A stretch of DNA of 43,309 nt. Origin: Acephala macrosclerotiorum. Lineage: Eukaryota > Ascomycota > Leotiomycetes > Helotiales > Mollisiaceae. The DNA lies in contig MU119438.1 in the NCBI GenBank assembly GCA_014904845.1, positions 1-43,309 on the forward strand, written 5' to 3'. The position numbers and the translations under genes are program-made. The notes beneath the pieces are model-generated. The model searched no databases, was not told the origin of the DNA, and saw only the letters and a program-made list of their open reading frames with translations. Position 1 is the first letter of the stretch. Each line of letters starts with the position of its first letter. Below are positions 1 through 9,982 of this stretch, in pieces.

Positions 1-3000
1 TATAAAATAAAAAAATATAAATAAATATTAATATAATTAAATTAAAAAAAGATTAATTATATATTTAATTAATATTTATATTAATATTATAATTATTCAA
101 TATATTAAATATATATTTATTATAAATTAAAAATTTATATTGATATATTAATTATAATAATATTTATATATAAAAAAAATTAATTATATTTAATATAAAA
201 AAATTATTAAAATTAATACAAATAAAAAATATAATAATTAAGAAATTTTAAAATATTAAAAAATTAAATATTTAAATAAAAAGTTTTTTAATAAAAATTT
301 TTAATAAAAAGATTTAATATATATTAATATAAATTAAACAATTTTAAATAAATATTTATACGATTATTAAAATTAATTAATTAATAAAAAATTATATAAT
401 TTAATTTAAAATAATAAATTATAAAAATTTTTGAAACAATAAAAAAAATATTATAATTTTTAAATTTATATTAAGAAATAAAAAAATAAATTAAAAAATA
501 ATAAAAATAAATATATTTATATTAATATATTTAAATTAATTGAAAATATTTATATAAATTAATATTCGATTAAATATAAAATATTATTTTAATATATTTT
601 TTATTAATATATTTTAATTATAAAATTATATATTAAATAAATTTTTTAATTTTTTATAAAATAAAATATATTAAATTTATATATAAATAATAATTAAATA
701 TTAAATATTTTAATTTAAATTTTTAATATTAAATAACGATTTATAAAAATAAATTAAAAATTAAATAATAATATATTTTTTTAAATCAAATAAAATTTTA
801 TAAATTATTTTAATAATTATAAAAAATTAATTAATATAATTAATACGTATATTAAAATTTAAAAAAATCTTTTATATATATTTAAATTAATTATTAATAA
901 TAATTTTTAATTAAAAAAAATATTAAATTATAAATATTTTAATTATTTATTTAAATTTGTATTTATAATATAAAATAATATTATTTTTATTATTTAATTA
1001 AAATATTTATTTTTTAAAAACGTTTATTAATTTTTATATTTATATTATTATTTATTTTAATATTCGTTTATAAAAAGATTTTTAAAAATTTTTAATAAAT
1101 ATATAAATAAAATATTTCGTTTAATAAATAATAATATTTAATAAAATTTTAAAAAGTTTTTATTTAAATATAAAATTTTTTTTTTTTTAAATATTATTTA
1201 AAATATTTAAAAAATAAATAAAAATAAATATTAAAATTTTAATTTTAAATTAAATAATTTTAAAATATATATTTATTAAACGTATAATTTTAAAATTAAT
1301 AAAATAATATACGAAATTATAATAATATAATTTCGAATTAAAATATTTAATTAATTATTAATTTTTAATATAATATTTTTAATAATAAATTAAAAAAAAT
1401 TAATAAAATAAATTTTTTTTATTAATTTAATTAATTATATAAATAAATATTATTTTAAAATTTAAAAAAATTAATAAATTTATTTTAAATTATTTTATAA
1501 ATAATAAAAAAAATTTAATTTATAAATATATATATTAATTTATAAATATTAATTGAAATTAAAATAAATATATATAAAATATAATAATATAATATTAAAA
1601 TTAATAAAAATTACAAAATTTAAAAAAAAAATAATAATTATAAATAATATTAAATAAATTAAATTTATAAAAAGCGTAAATATAATAATAAATAAAATTT
1701 AAATTATATTTGATTTTTTAAATCGAATAAAAAATAATAAATCGAAAGAAATAAATTAATTATATATAAATATAAAAATAAAAAACAAAAATAAAAATTA
1801 TATTATAATATTAAAATTAAAATAATTAATAATATTTATATAATAATTATATTAATTTATTAATTTATTTATTATATTATTATTGAAAAAAAAATTTTAA
1901 TTTAATTTATTTAATAATTATATAATATTTATATTCGAAAATTAATATTTTTTAAAAAAAATTTAAAAATTTTTATCAAATAATAAAATAATAAAAATAT
2001 TTATTATTAAATAATTATAATTTTTAACGTTATAAAAAATCGATAATAACATTTAATTTAATACGTTTATAATTAAAATATATAAAATTTAATTTAAAAA
2101 AAATTATATTAATATAAAAAATTATTCAAATAAATATTTTTATAAATATTATTATATTTTATATCGTTTTAATAAATATATTATTAAATATATAAATAAT
2201 CGTTTAATAAATTTAAATTTATTTTATAAAATAATTACGTATTTAATTATTTAATAATTATTAATATATTATATATAAATAATTAATTTATTAAAAAAAA
2301 TTTAAATTATAAAATTTTTTTTATTTATATTAAATTATATTATTAATAATATAAAACAAAAATTTATTAATCGAATTTAAATAATAATTAAAATTAAAAA
2401 AGAAAATTATATTTTATTATATTATATATATTTTATTATATTATATATATTTTATTATACGTAAATAATTAAATAATAAATAATTCGATAAAAAAATAAT
2501 TTTATATATAATTTAATAAAATTAAATAAAATTTATTTTAAAATAATTAATAAAAACGTATTATTATTATTATTTATTATTAAAAAATTAAAAATAATTT
2601 ATATAATTATTAAAAAAAAGAATTTATAATAAAAAATAATTTAAATATTTAATTTATTATAAAATTATTATTATTTTTAAATATATATATTTAACGTAAA
2701 AAAAAATAATTAAAAATAATTTAATATTTATTTTATAAATATAATTAAAAACAATTAAAAAAATCGCGTAATAAAAATATTTTTTATAATAAATAAATAA
2801 AAAATATTATTATTTTATAAAAAATAATAAAAAGTTTAAAATATTTTAAAAAAAAAATTAAAAACTTTAAATTCGTAAAATACGATTTTATTAAATATAT
2901 TAATATTCGTATTTTTAATTTAAAATTAATTAATAAAATTAAAAAAAAAATTATTAATATTTTTTATAAAAAATCGAAATTAATTATTTAAAAATATAAT

Positions 3001-3963
3001 AATATAAAAAAAGTTTTTATATAATTATTGATTATTTAAAAAATTAATTAAAAAATAATTATTATATTAATATAATTTTTTATTTAAATTTTTAAAAAAA
3101 AAATTAAAATATAATTATAATAATTTTAATATACGATTTATATTTCTTAATAATAATTATAAAAAAAAAAATTTAATATTATAAAAATATAAAAAAATAA
3201 TATATTTATTTATATATAAAAAAATAAATTTATTTTTAAAAAAATTAAATTTATAATTAAATTTAAAAAAAGTTAATAATAAATATATTTTAATATAATA
3301 TAAAAATATAATTTATATATAATAAATAATTAAAAATAATATATTTAAAAAATTAATATTATTATTATTTATTAATTCGAAATAATATTCGATTTATTTA
3401 TTATTATTTAATATTAAAATTTAGCGAAAATCGAAATTATTATTTTAAATTTATTAATAATAAAATTTTTCGTTTTTATAAATAAATAATAATTAAATAA
3501 TAATAAATTTGAAATTAAATTTTTATTTATTTATTATAATTTTATTAAAAATAAACAAATTATTAAAAACGTATTAATTTTTAAAATATATAATATTAAT
3601 AATCGATTTTATTTTTAATATAATTATTAAATAATTCGAATTTTTTAATATTTTAATAATCGTATTTATAAATTTATATTCGTTTTATAAATATTTAATT
3701 AAATTTAAAATTATTAAAAAAAACGTTTAATAATTAATATTATAATAAAATTAATTTTTAATAAAATTTTAAAAAATAATTAAAAAAATAAATATTTTAA
3801 TATTATTATAATTTAATTTTTTAAATTAAAAATAAAAATAAAATTTTCAATTTAATATTTATAAATATTAATATATTATAAAAACGATATTATTTTTAAA
3901 TAATTTAATTATATATTTTATTTATATTTAAATTAACGAATTTTACGTATTAAAAAATTATAA
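1..3963. repeat. AT-rich block, RIP-destroyed repeat DNA
   Basis: Almost entirely A and T with stop codons in every frame; no gene is visible. Residual C is mostly followed by G: in 3361-3480 all five C bases on the plus strand are in CpG. This is what is expected when C-to-T mutation on both strands hits CpA and other contexts but spares CpG, as in fungal RIP. The original repeat cannot be identified. The block ends abruptly at the transposon that starts at 3966. Confidence 0.85.
2411..2458. repeat. 19-bp tandem repeat, about 2.5 copies
   Basis: The unit ATTTTATTATATTATATAT starts at 2411 and 2430, with a partial third unit from 2449. It lies inside the AT-rich block and is probably simple slippage. 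Confidence 0.7.
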
Positions 3964-3965
3964 TA

Positions 3966-4757
3966 CATCAGGAAAAATATTTTTTGCCAGCCGTTTTGCC
4001 GAAAGATACGTGCGCTAGTAGCGTTATTAGCGAGCCAATGGCAACTTAGTCGATTGCCAGCGCCACCGGCTATTTTAGTCTAATGCTAATAGCGCCAGCT
4101 CGATGCCAATGGTGCCAAAGCATTGCTAATAGCACCAGCTTAAGACTAAATACTTAAATATTTGAAACTTATAATTTATAGCACTTATTTAGTCTATTAT
4201 AAGAGTTTCAAGGAAATCTATCGAGCGCGCATTGAGATATTAAGCTATAAAGTTAAAAATTGTTAAGTTTTGGTGTTCTTCGCCAAGATTTATATGCAGA
4301 CTAGCGGCCGCGCCTTATCCGACCAATAGATTTTCACCGTCTCATAAATCATGCAAATGGATAAAAGTGAAAATTGAAAATATCAATGCCACTTAAAATC
4401 TAATCGTAGAATCGATCGATTCAAGCAAAGTTTACGCGCTTAAGAATGCCGGCTTAGCATGTGAGTCGTTACGATGCTCGATATTGAGAGCTTAAATTGA
4501 GACACTTAGAGGCTGAGCGGCTCAATTGATTAAGTGTGGCTGCATAAGGGCCGTATAAGGGCCGCGCGCAGCCGTTTGCAGCCGCTCGAAAGCCGAGAGT
4601 TTTAGTGTTCTTATTGGCCGGACCCACTTGCCAATTAGCAATCGGCTTTTTAATTGGACGCCACAGATTTGGACATGCAATTACTGCGTAGCGCGCGCCA
4701 TTGGCAAGCCGCTGGTACTATTGGCAGGTGATTAGCACGTGAAATTTTTTCCTGATG
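3966..4757. mobile_element. Non-autonomous DNA transposon (MITE-like), 792 bp
   Basis: The left end reads CATCAGGAAAAAT and the right end is its reverse complement (ATTTTTTCCTGATG). Both ends are flanked by TA (3964-3965 and 4758-4759), which fits a TA target duplication as in Tc1/mariner/pogo elements. The sub-terminal 150 bp on each side carries many short copies of GCCAAT/ATTGGC and CCATTGGCAA-type motifs in both orientations, a usual trait of non-autonomous elements. No convincing reading frame for a transposase is present, so movement would need an enzyme from elsewhere. Composition is normal and the ends match well although the left flank is RIP-destroyed, so insertion probably came after the flank had decayed. 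The superfamily is inferred from the TA alone. Confidence 0.75.
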
Positions 4758-4759
4758 TA

Positions 4760-5341
4760 AAATTAAAATATCACAAAGTTTTAATACTAGTCTTTGTCCC
4801 AAAACTGAAATAGACTTTTTAATAACAAAGTAAACTTTTAACATTTATTTAAGTTTGTAATTCGTTCAGCTGGTATTTTACATAAATCCTTACCCCGTTT
4901 GAGCGAGTCCCAATTTATGACACATGTAAGCACTCGCCGCTTTTCTCACCCCTGCCTCACTTATTATCGCTCATCCTCACCTTTCCTCACCTGACTCCTA
5001 GTAGCTTGATCCCAGTCGTCCTTAGTACGCTTTACGTTCCCAAATAAAGCGGTTTTTCGTTTGATTTTATAGACTTTGAAATAAAAGTGTGAGATCTGCA
5101 GTGGGAATTCTAAAGATTCATAGAGCTATCAGGTCAACGGAAGGAATTTCATTTATCATGGCACAAATTCAGGTTGAACATCTAAGCGGATGAAGAGCTT
5201 ATGGAACGAGAATGTAGCTCGCGTAATCCGAGCCAGGGATTTTTTTCACGTGAGAATATCAATCTTCATTTCCAACATTTGAGCTACGAAGGCCACAACA
5301 TACTGTGCTTTCCGCCAGACCCGTTTACCGCATACCGACTC
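4760..5341. other. Intergenic DNA downstream of the lectin gene
   Basis: Normal-composition sequence between the transposon and the 3' end of the lectin-family gene. Around 4945-5000 there is a low-complexity stretch with several CCTCAC/CTCACC copies. No gene, tRNA or rRNA was recognised. A plus-strand open frame from about 5201 lies mainly opposite lectin exon 3 and is treated as a shadow. Confidence 0.5.
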
Positions 5342-6481
5342 CTAGAGCGCGATGCGCACTTTGGAAGATACATCCCAACCATATGGATCCCCACCCGATG
5401 TCACTTGCCTTGTAAGGGTTGTGGCGTAGATGTTAGTCGTCTCGGTGGACTTCGTGTCAGAGACCCAGTGGAGAAGGTAGAAGAGAATGATCTTCTCCGG
5501 GGAGCCTTTGAAGATCACTGCGGTCAAGGGGCTGCCAGGAATTGGTGCCATGTCCAGTCCTACGGCCACTGGCTGCTGCAGTGTCCCATTGCTGTCAACC
5601 CGGACCCTTTGCACGCTGTTGTCGTCAGAGGTGTAGAAAGCCCAGAGGTTGGTTCCATCATCGACTGCAGCGATGCTAGAATGAGCAGACAAAGCCCGTC
5701 CATGTGCTTGAACGGTATAGCGAACATAATCTGAGAAATGTAAGTAAAAGAATTCAACGGCGTGATCAAAGGGAACCAACCATCGTCCCCAAGGTCTTGA
5801 GAAGACCCAAGTCCGAGCCTGTCGTATTGGAAAAACACCACCGGATCCACATCATCAGTGGATGAGGCGGATTTGATACCGGCTTCCGGCAGAACAGCGG
5901 CAAGCGATGTTCCGAAAAGAGGAGGATCGTTAATGGGTGGAGGACCTGTCGCCCAGCCAGAGTGGCTGTAGTTGACTTGCACGATGTCACCAGATTCTCC
6001 TGTATTCTGGTAGTAGAGGCAAATGAAATCAGCGCCGATTTTGTTAGTTAGCCGCATGGCAGCCAGTCGAGAGTAGGGGGCGGCGGCCCAGCCCTTTGCC
6101 GAAAGATCTCCCTTATGCCATTTGCTATCGTAGTACGCATCACAGAGCTTATTCTGGCCATCGATATAAAACACATAACGCTAATAACAAGTCAGCTTCT
6201 CTGTAGCAGTCCAAAAGCATACCACAAACCCTGTTCGTGCTTGTGTTCCAGTCTCGAGTAGCTACCGCTGCCAAAGGAGTGAACCGTTTGGGAGGGAGCT
6301 CGTCGCTGGTAGGTCCAACCGTGTCAACATTGCCAGTCCTTGTGTAGATCCCCGAGTTTCCGTCAAGCTTTCCTTCGATTTCCACTATGTTACCATAGTA
6401 GCTTTGAGCGTAGGTGTAGATGCCACTCTTGCTCTCGGCAATACTGGCAAGGGAGGTGTTTGGAATGAAGCTGGCTGACAT
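5342..6481 (-). CDS. Fungal fucose-specific lectin family protein (six-bladed beta-propeller), three exons
   Basis: Proposed exons on the minus strand are 6481-6230, 6180-5781 and 5730-5342, joined by introns of 49 nt (GTTTGT donor, CTGAC branch-like motif, TAG acceptor) and 50 nt (GTTGGT donor, CTCAG acceptor). The frame stays open and gives about 346 residues, near the usual 310-320 of Aleuria/Aspergillus-type lectins. Recurrent blade starts are visible: FTPLAAV, SRLAAM, TSLAAV, SSIAAV and SPLTAV, each followed by an aromatic strand such as LYYQ, FYID or FFQY. There is no signal peptide, as in known members, which are cytosolic or spore-associated sugar binders. The Arg that contacts fucose in the family's IRVYY-type strand is not seen in any blade, so sugar specificity may differ or be lost. 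The ATG at 6481 is the first Met of the frame. Intron boundaries are predictions; the second is the less certain. Confidence 0.72.
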
Positions 6482-6619
6482 GACTAAATCTTGAGAATCT
6501 CTGTATCAGCTTGGTACTGCCGGAGGGCCTTGATTGAGAGGGCAAGCTTTCGTGTGATACTTAAGCTCTTGAGGTTGTAGGCTTCTTGAGATGGCCGAAT
6601 TGTCTTGAGAGTCGTGGAC

Positions 6620-6627
6620 CTTTATAG
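6620..6627 (-). promoter_or_regulatory. Possible TATA box of the lectin-family gene
   Basis: CTATAAAG on the minus strand, about 140 bp upstream of the ATG at 6481, in otherwise normal-composition DNA. Position and sequence suit a core promoter, but no transcript start is known. Confidence 0.4.
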
Positions 6628-6912
6628 ACTTGGGTATCGCACGGAATACGCTCTACAATACTTTCATTTCATAAAGCTCCAATGGAGCAATTGATTTTAT
6701 CCAATCATAATCGGTGATATGCATGAGAAGAATGCTCTCGCGCCGTGCATATGGCCTGACCATTGAAGGTATGCCACAAATGTCGATTTGAGTCTCTCAC
6801 ATTCGTAGCAAAGCTATGACTGTCCACTCCAAGGATCCAGAACAGAAGCATGCCTCAAACTAAGCTTCTTATTGATAGTCCTACGATAGAGCTGCCCGCG
6901 TAGCGGCACACT
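6628..6912. other. Intergenic upstream region, no gene seen
   Basis: Normal-composition DNA upstream of the lectin-family gene. No open frame, RNA gene or repeat was recognised. It probably contains the upstream promoter. Confidence 0.4.
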
Positions 6913-7205
6913 CGTGGAACTCGATAAGGGATCATAAATGGTGGCTTTTATACCACAGCAAATCTGGAGACCCTTCTAATCTGCATCTGCATGGAAACGA
7001 ACAATGACTCATAAACGGTGGTACCACAGCAGGCCTAGAGCCTCCTCATCTAGATTTGCGTGGAAACGAACAATGACTCATGAATGGTGGCTTCTTTCAT
7101 ACCACAGCAGGTCTAAAAACCCTTCTTATTTGCATATCCATAAAAGCCGATAAATAATTATAAATAGTGGTTTTTATAGTATAGCAAGTCTAATGTTTGC
7201 ATTTG
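6913..7205. repeat. Degenerate tandem repeat, four units of about 67-80 bp
   Basis: Units begin near 6913, 6990, 7059 and 7139. Each has the order TGGAAACGAAC-like start, ATCATAAATGGTGG-like core, TACCACAGCA and a TCT-rich tail. Units 1-3 are GC-normal. Unit 4 has the same layout with C-to-T and G-to-A changes (for example ATAAATGGTGG becomes ATAAATAGTGG and ACCACAGCA becomes AGTATAGCA), so decay increases toward the AT-rich side. Confidence 0.75.
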
Positions 7206-7424
7206 CCACGGCCATAATGCCTAAGGACCTCGGTAGGAAATCCACTTATAAAAAAACCTCAAGCAGGTCAAGTAATAAAGCGACAGCGCTTTACTTCAAA
7301 AAGCATTGCTTTACTAAGCAGGAAGTATTATACAAGTAAAAAATGTTTTATATAAATAGAAGTTTTTAATTAGTAAAAATAGAATATAAAAGTAATTATA
7401 AAAATAAATTAAACTAAGTTCGAT
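7206..7424. other. Transition from normal to AT-rich DNA, with a small hairpin
   Basis: Composition falls steadily from about 7320. At about 7276-7291 the sequence AAAGCG-ACAG-CGCTTT can form a hairpin, and a shorter decayed version (AAAGCATTGCTTT) follows about 20 bp later. No gene is seen. Confidence 0.4.
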
Positions 7425-7721
7425 TTTAATACCAGATTACAAAAGTCGTTTAAAATTGCGATTTTTTATTTATTTTAATTTAAAAAAAATTATTTTTTTA
7501 TTTTATTATTTTTTGCAAATTTTAAATTTAATATTAATATATATTAATAATTCTTATAATTTGAATTAAATAAATATATAAAATATTTAAAATTATAATA
7601 AATTAATTTTTAATTTTTAAATAATTATTCACTAAATTTATAAAAATAATACTTTTAAATAATCGTATAAATTAGTAATAAAAATCGCGATTTTAAACGA
7701 TTCCTGCGATCCGGTATTAAA
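7425..7721. mobile_element. Small AT-rich inverted-repeat element, 297 bp
   Basis: The first 42 bases (7425-7466) match the reverse complement of the last 42 (7680-7721) at 35 positions. All seven differences are transitions, and in six the left arm carries the A or T. The interior is A/T with no coding capacity. TTAA (7426-7429 and 7717-7720) or TA at the edges may be the target duplication; the two cannot be separated because they lie within the symmetric ends. This is best read as a MITE-like element partly mutated by RIP. Confidence 0.65.
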
Positions 7722-7974
7722 GCCGAGCCTGAGCTAAGTTGAACGGCTCCAAAATGGGCACCTTAACAAGCTTTTTAATGTTTTCTAGTTTTGGCCAGTG
7801 ATAGCAGCTTGCAGTCGAGGGGTCGAATAGGTCCCACTGGCTCAATAGTTCAAGCCTTCTTCGCTGTGAACACCTTAGCTCACCATAACTGACATAATAT
7901 TGTTGGTAACGCTGCCCTACTCGCCATTCAAAACAGAAACAGATATTGCTCACTTTAGGATTGGTGTATGACAA
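7717..7974 (-). other. Open stretch next to the NADAR pseudogene, possible gene fragment
   Basis: A minus-strand frame of about 85 codons begins just downstream of the NADAR stop and terminates at a TAA inside the right end of the inverted-repeat element. It has no ATG start at its upstream end. The peptide is rich in W, Y and C (for example SQWDLFDPSTASCYHWPKL) and looks protein-like, but no family was recognised. It could be a coding fragment cut off by the element or chance. Confidence 0.25.
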
Positions 7975-7984
7975 CTAGATTTTA

Positions 7985-8693
7985 TCATGCCTCCGGTACC
8001 GCCTCCCACTTTTCCTTACCAGGCAAGTCCCAATCCGTCCTCACTCCCTCTTCAATCTCCCTAATCCTCTCTCTCAACTTCCTACTCATTCTCATCAACG
8101 CCTTCCCCAACAAATTCGCTCCCCACTTATCCCCATGCTTCAATGCATCCTTTTCCCTGAATCCAATTCCCCATCTCTCATCCTTCATACTCGCCTCACA
8201 AAGCTCCCTCTCCCTCGTCTCCAATAACACTCCCCTCCACCCCTCCTTCTCCCCATCGCCACTAAACTTACACCAATTCCCCTCGAAAGCAACCGCTCAC
8301 AAACACTAAGCCACAAATGATCATCCCAACCTTCAACCTCGCGACCGAACTTTTTCCGCTCTTTCGGATCGTCCGAAGCGAGGATCTTAGTCTCTGCTTT
8401 GGGGTCGGAGAAATAGAGAGCTTGCAGTACATCATGAATTGCTCGGCGCAATTGAAGGATATCATTCTGGTTTGTTCATAAGGGGGAATTTCTTTTTTGG
8501 CGGATTTGGGATGTGCGACATGCAGCCAGGTGAGGGAGGCGATGGGGACTTCGAAGGTGGTTCTGTACCACTGGCAGAAAAGGCCTTATGGAGGCTCATT
8601 TGGCATGTAGAAGAATACAGGGCGATTTGGGTCTGGAGGTACATTTTCACCCTTCTTTGCCTTGTGGGCTGGTTTTCTTTGGTGTGGTTTCAT
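7985..8693 (-). pseudogene. NADAR (DUF1768) domain protein, broken by one stop and two frameshifts
   Basis: Family features are split over several frames. From the ATG at 8693 comes a lead ending NRPVFFYMPNEPP, then an in-frame TAA (8586-8588) at codon 36, then GLFCQWYRTTF and a segment ending AEQFMMYCK. The frame then changes by one base and continues ALYFSDPKAETKILA...KKFGREVEGWDDHLW. A second one-base loss near 8280 leads to LLETRERELCEAS, ERWGIGF and NLLGKALMRMSRKLRE, with the natural stop at 7985. These pieces match the order of the NADAR family (YbiA-like), enzymes that act on N-glycosidic or ADP-ribose-type linkages. About 236 residues would be the normal size, so no domain is missing. 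No intron would remove the lesions. Both indels look like single-base losses, and sequencing error cannot be fully excluded. Composition is normal, so this is ordinary decay rather than heavy RIP. Confidence 0.8.
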
Positions 8694-8930
8694 TGCGGCA
8701 ATTTAACGAGCTGTCCGTTAACAATAAAAAGTGAGATATACTTGGCGTAGAATGCTCCTTTATATGGTTGTCAAATTATTTTTAAAGAGTATTGTAATTT
8801 ATTTTGATTTCGACTCATTCGGCGAGATTAAAAAGGGATAACTTTTGTAAATAATATAAACCGCCGCTTTTTAAATTGATAAATTAAGCTTTTTATAAAT
8901 AAGTATTATGTAATAAAAAATTATTTTATT
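8694..8930. other. Intergenic DNA between the NADAR pseudogene and a repeat copy
   Basis: Moderately AT-rich with no gene recognised. It holds the former promoter of the NADAR gene and the start of the compositional drop into the neighbouring repeat. Confidence 0.4.
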
Positions 8931-9982
8931 GCTTGTTCGACTTAAGAACTAATACCAACTTTTCTATATCACGTAAAATCAACACTTTTCATAATAAGCG
9001 ATTTCACCCAAATTTAACCGAGGTGCCCAAATGCAGCGATTTGATTAGTCTATTAAAAAAGTGCGCAGCACGTGACGAACACCGAAACTTCGAATATATT
9101 GCGCTTATAACTACAATTTATTAATTAATCCAAATTGCATAAAACTTGTAAATAAATTGAAACTCAATTAAATACCGCCAAATTCCAAGTTTGAAGTGAT
9201 TCTATTAATCCGTTATTGCGCAAATCAATAGAATATAATCGCACTTAGCAAAGATCGCGACCGCAAAACTCCCAAGTGCGCTTCTGCCTTAGGCATTTAA
9301 GTACTCATTTAAGTGCTGGACATCTCATCTCTACAACTGCGCAGCTTTTAAAGGGGGTCCCAGGGGGTCTCCCCTTGGAATTATATGCTAAGTAAAGTGA
9401 TTTATATTGATTGAATCGATCGTAGTATCTCAATATAAGAGACGGGGGTTCCAAGGGATGTCCCCCTGGTGTGAGGCTCTACTGGAAGTGCGTTTCTACT
9501 TAAGGCGCTAAGGCACTTAAGTGCTAGAACTGCTCTACGACTGCGCAGCTCTCGAGAGAAGTCTTAGAAAGTCTCTCCCTGGAATTATATATTAAGTAAA
9601 ATTGTTCAAATTGATTAAATTAATCGTAGCAACTAAATATAAAAACGGGAGTCTTAGAAGATATTTTTTTAATAATATAAAATTTCGTAATATATTTTTA
9701 TTTTAAATACTAAAAAACTTATTAATTTATTAATTTTTATTATTTAATAAAATTTGAATTACTATTTTAATTTTAAATTCTTATAAAATATGCAAATTAA
9801 AAATTAAAAATTTTTAATTCAAAATAAAAAAAAATTAATAAAATTAAAAACTTTATAATTTTTTATAAAATTTATAAAATTTATAAAATAAAATATATAT
9901 TAAAAAAAAAGAATTTCGTTTATTATTAATTTGTTTAATAAATCGTTAAACGATTTTTTTTTCGAAATAAAAAAACATTTTA
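8931..9982 (+). repeat. Dispersed repeat family, copy A (defined end at right)
   Basis: Matches the copies at 42318-43309 (same orientation) and at 14990-16189 and 40740-41640 (opposite orientation). It contains the shared CAATAGAATATAATCGCAC segment (about 9225-9244), two tandem monomers of about 205 bp (about 9279-9690), each with a TGCGCAGCT element, and the 19-bp near-palindrome at 9451-9469. From about 9660 to 9982 the same copy is RIP-destroyed but still alignable to the end near AAACATTTT. No coding capacity is seen. Confidence 0.8.

Noticed and set aside
1..3963. Mitochondrial DNA origin for the AT-rich blocks
   Set aside because: No mitochondrial gene, tRNA or intron motif is seen, composition switches repeatedly within the window, and homologous GC-normal and A/T copies of one repeat coexist.
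4650..4844. 64-codon minus-strand frame at the right end of the transposon
   Set aside because: Crosses the transposon end and its TA flank, so it is not a unit that could have been inherited as a gene.
5201..5734. 177-codon plus-strand open frame
   Set aside because: Lies mainly opposite exon 3 of the lectin-family gene, whose minus-strand peptide has family blade repeats; the plus peptide has no recognisable features.
7968..8309. 113-codon plus-strand frame rich in Ser, Pro and Leu
   Set aside because: Exact opposite strand of the NADAR domain C-terminal half, whose motifs (ERWGIGF, NLLGKALM) explain the open frame.
7985..8693. Introns to rescue the NADAR reading frame
   Set aside because: No GT-AG pair with plausible length removes the stop at 8586-8588 or bridges the frame changes without deleting conserved residues.
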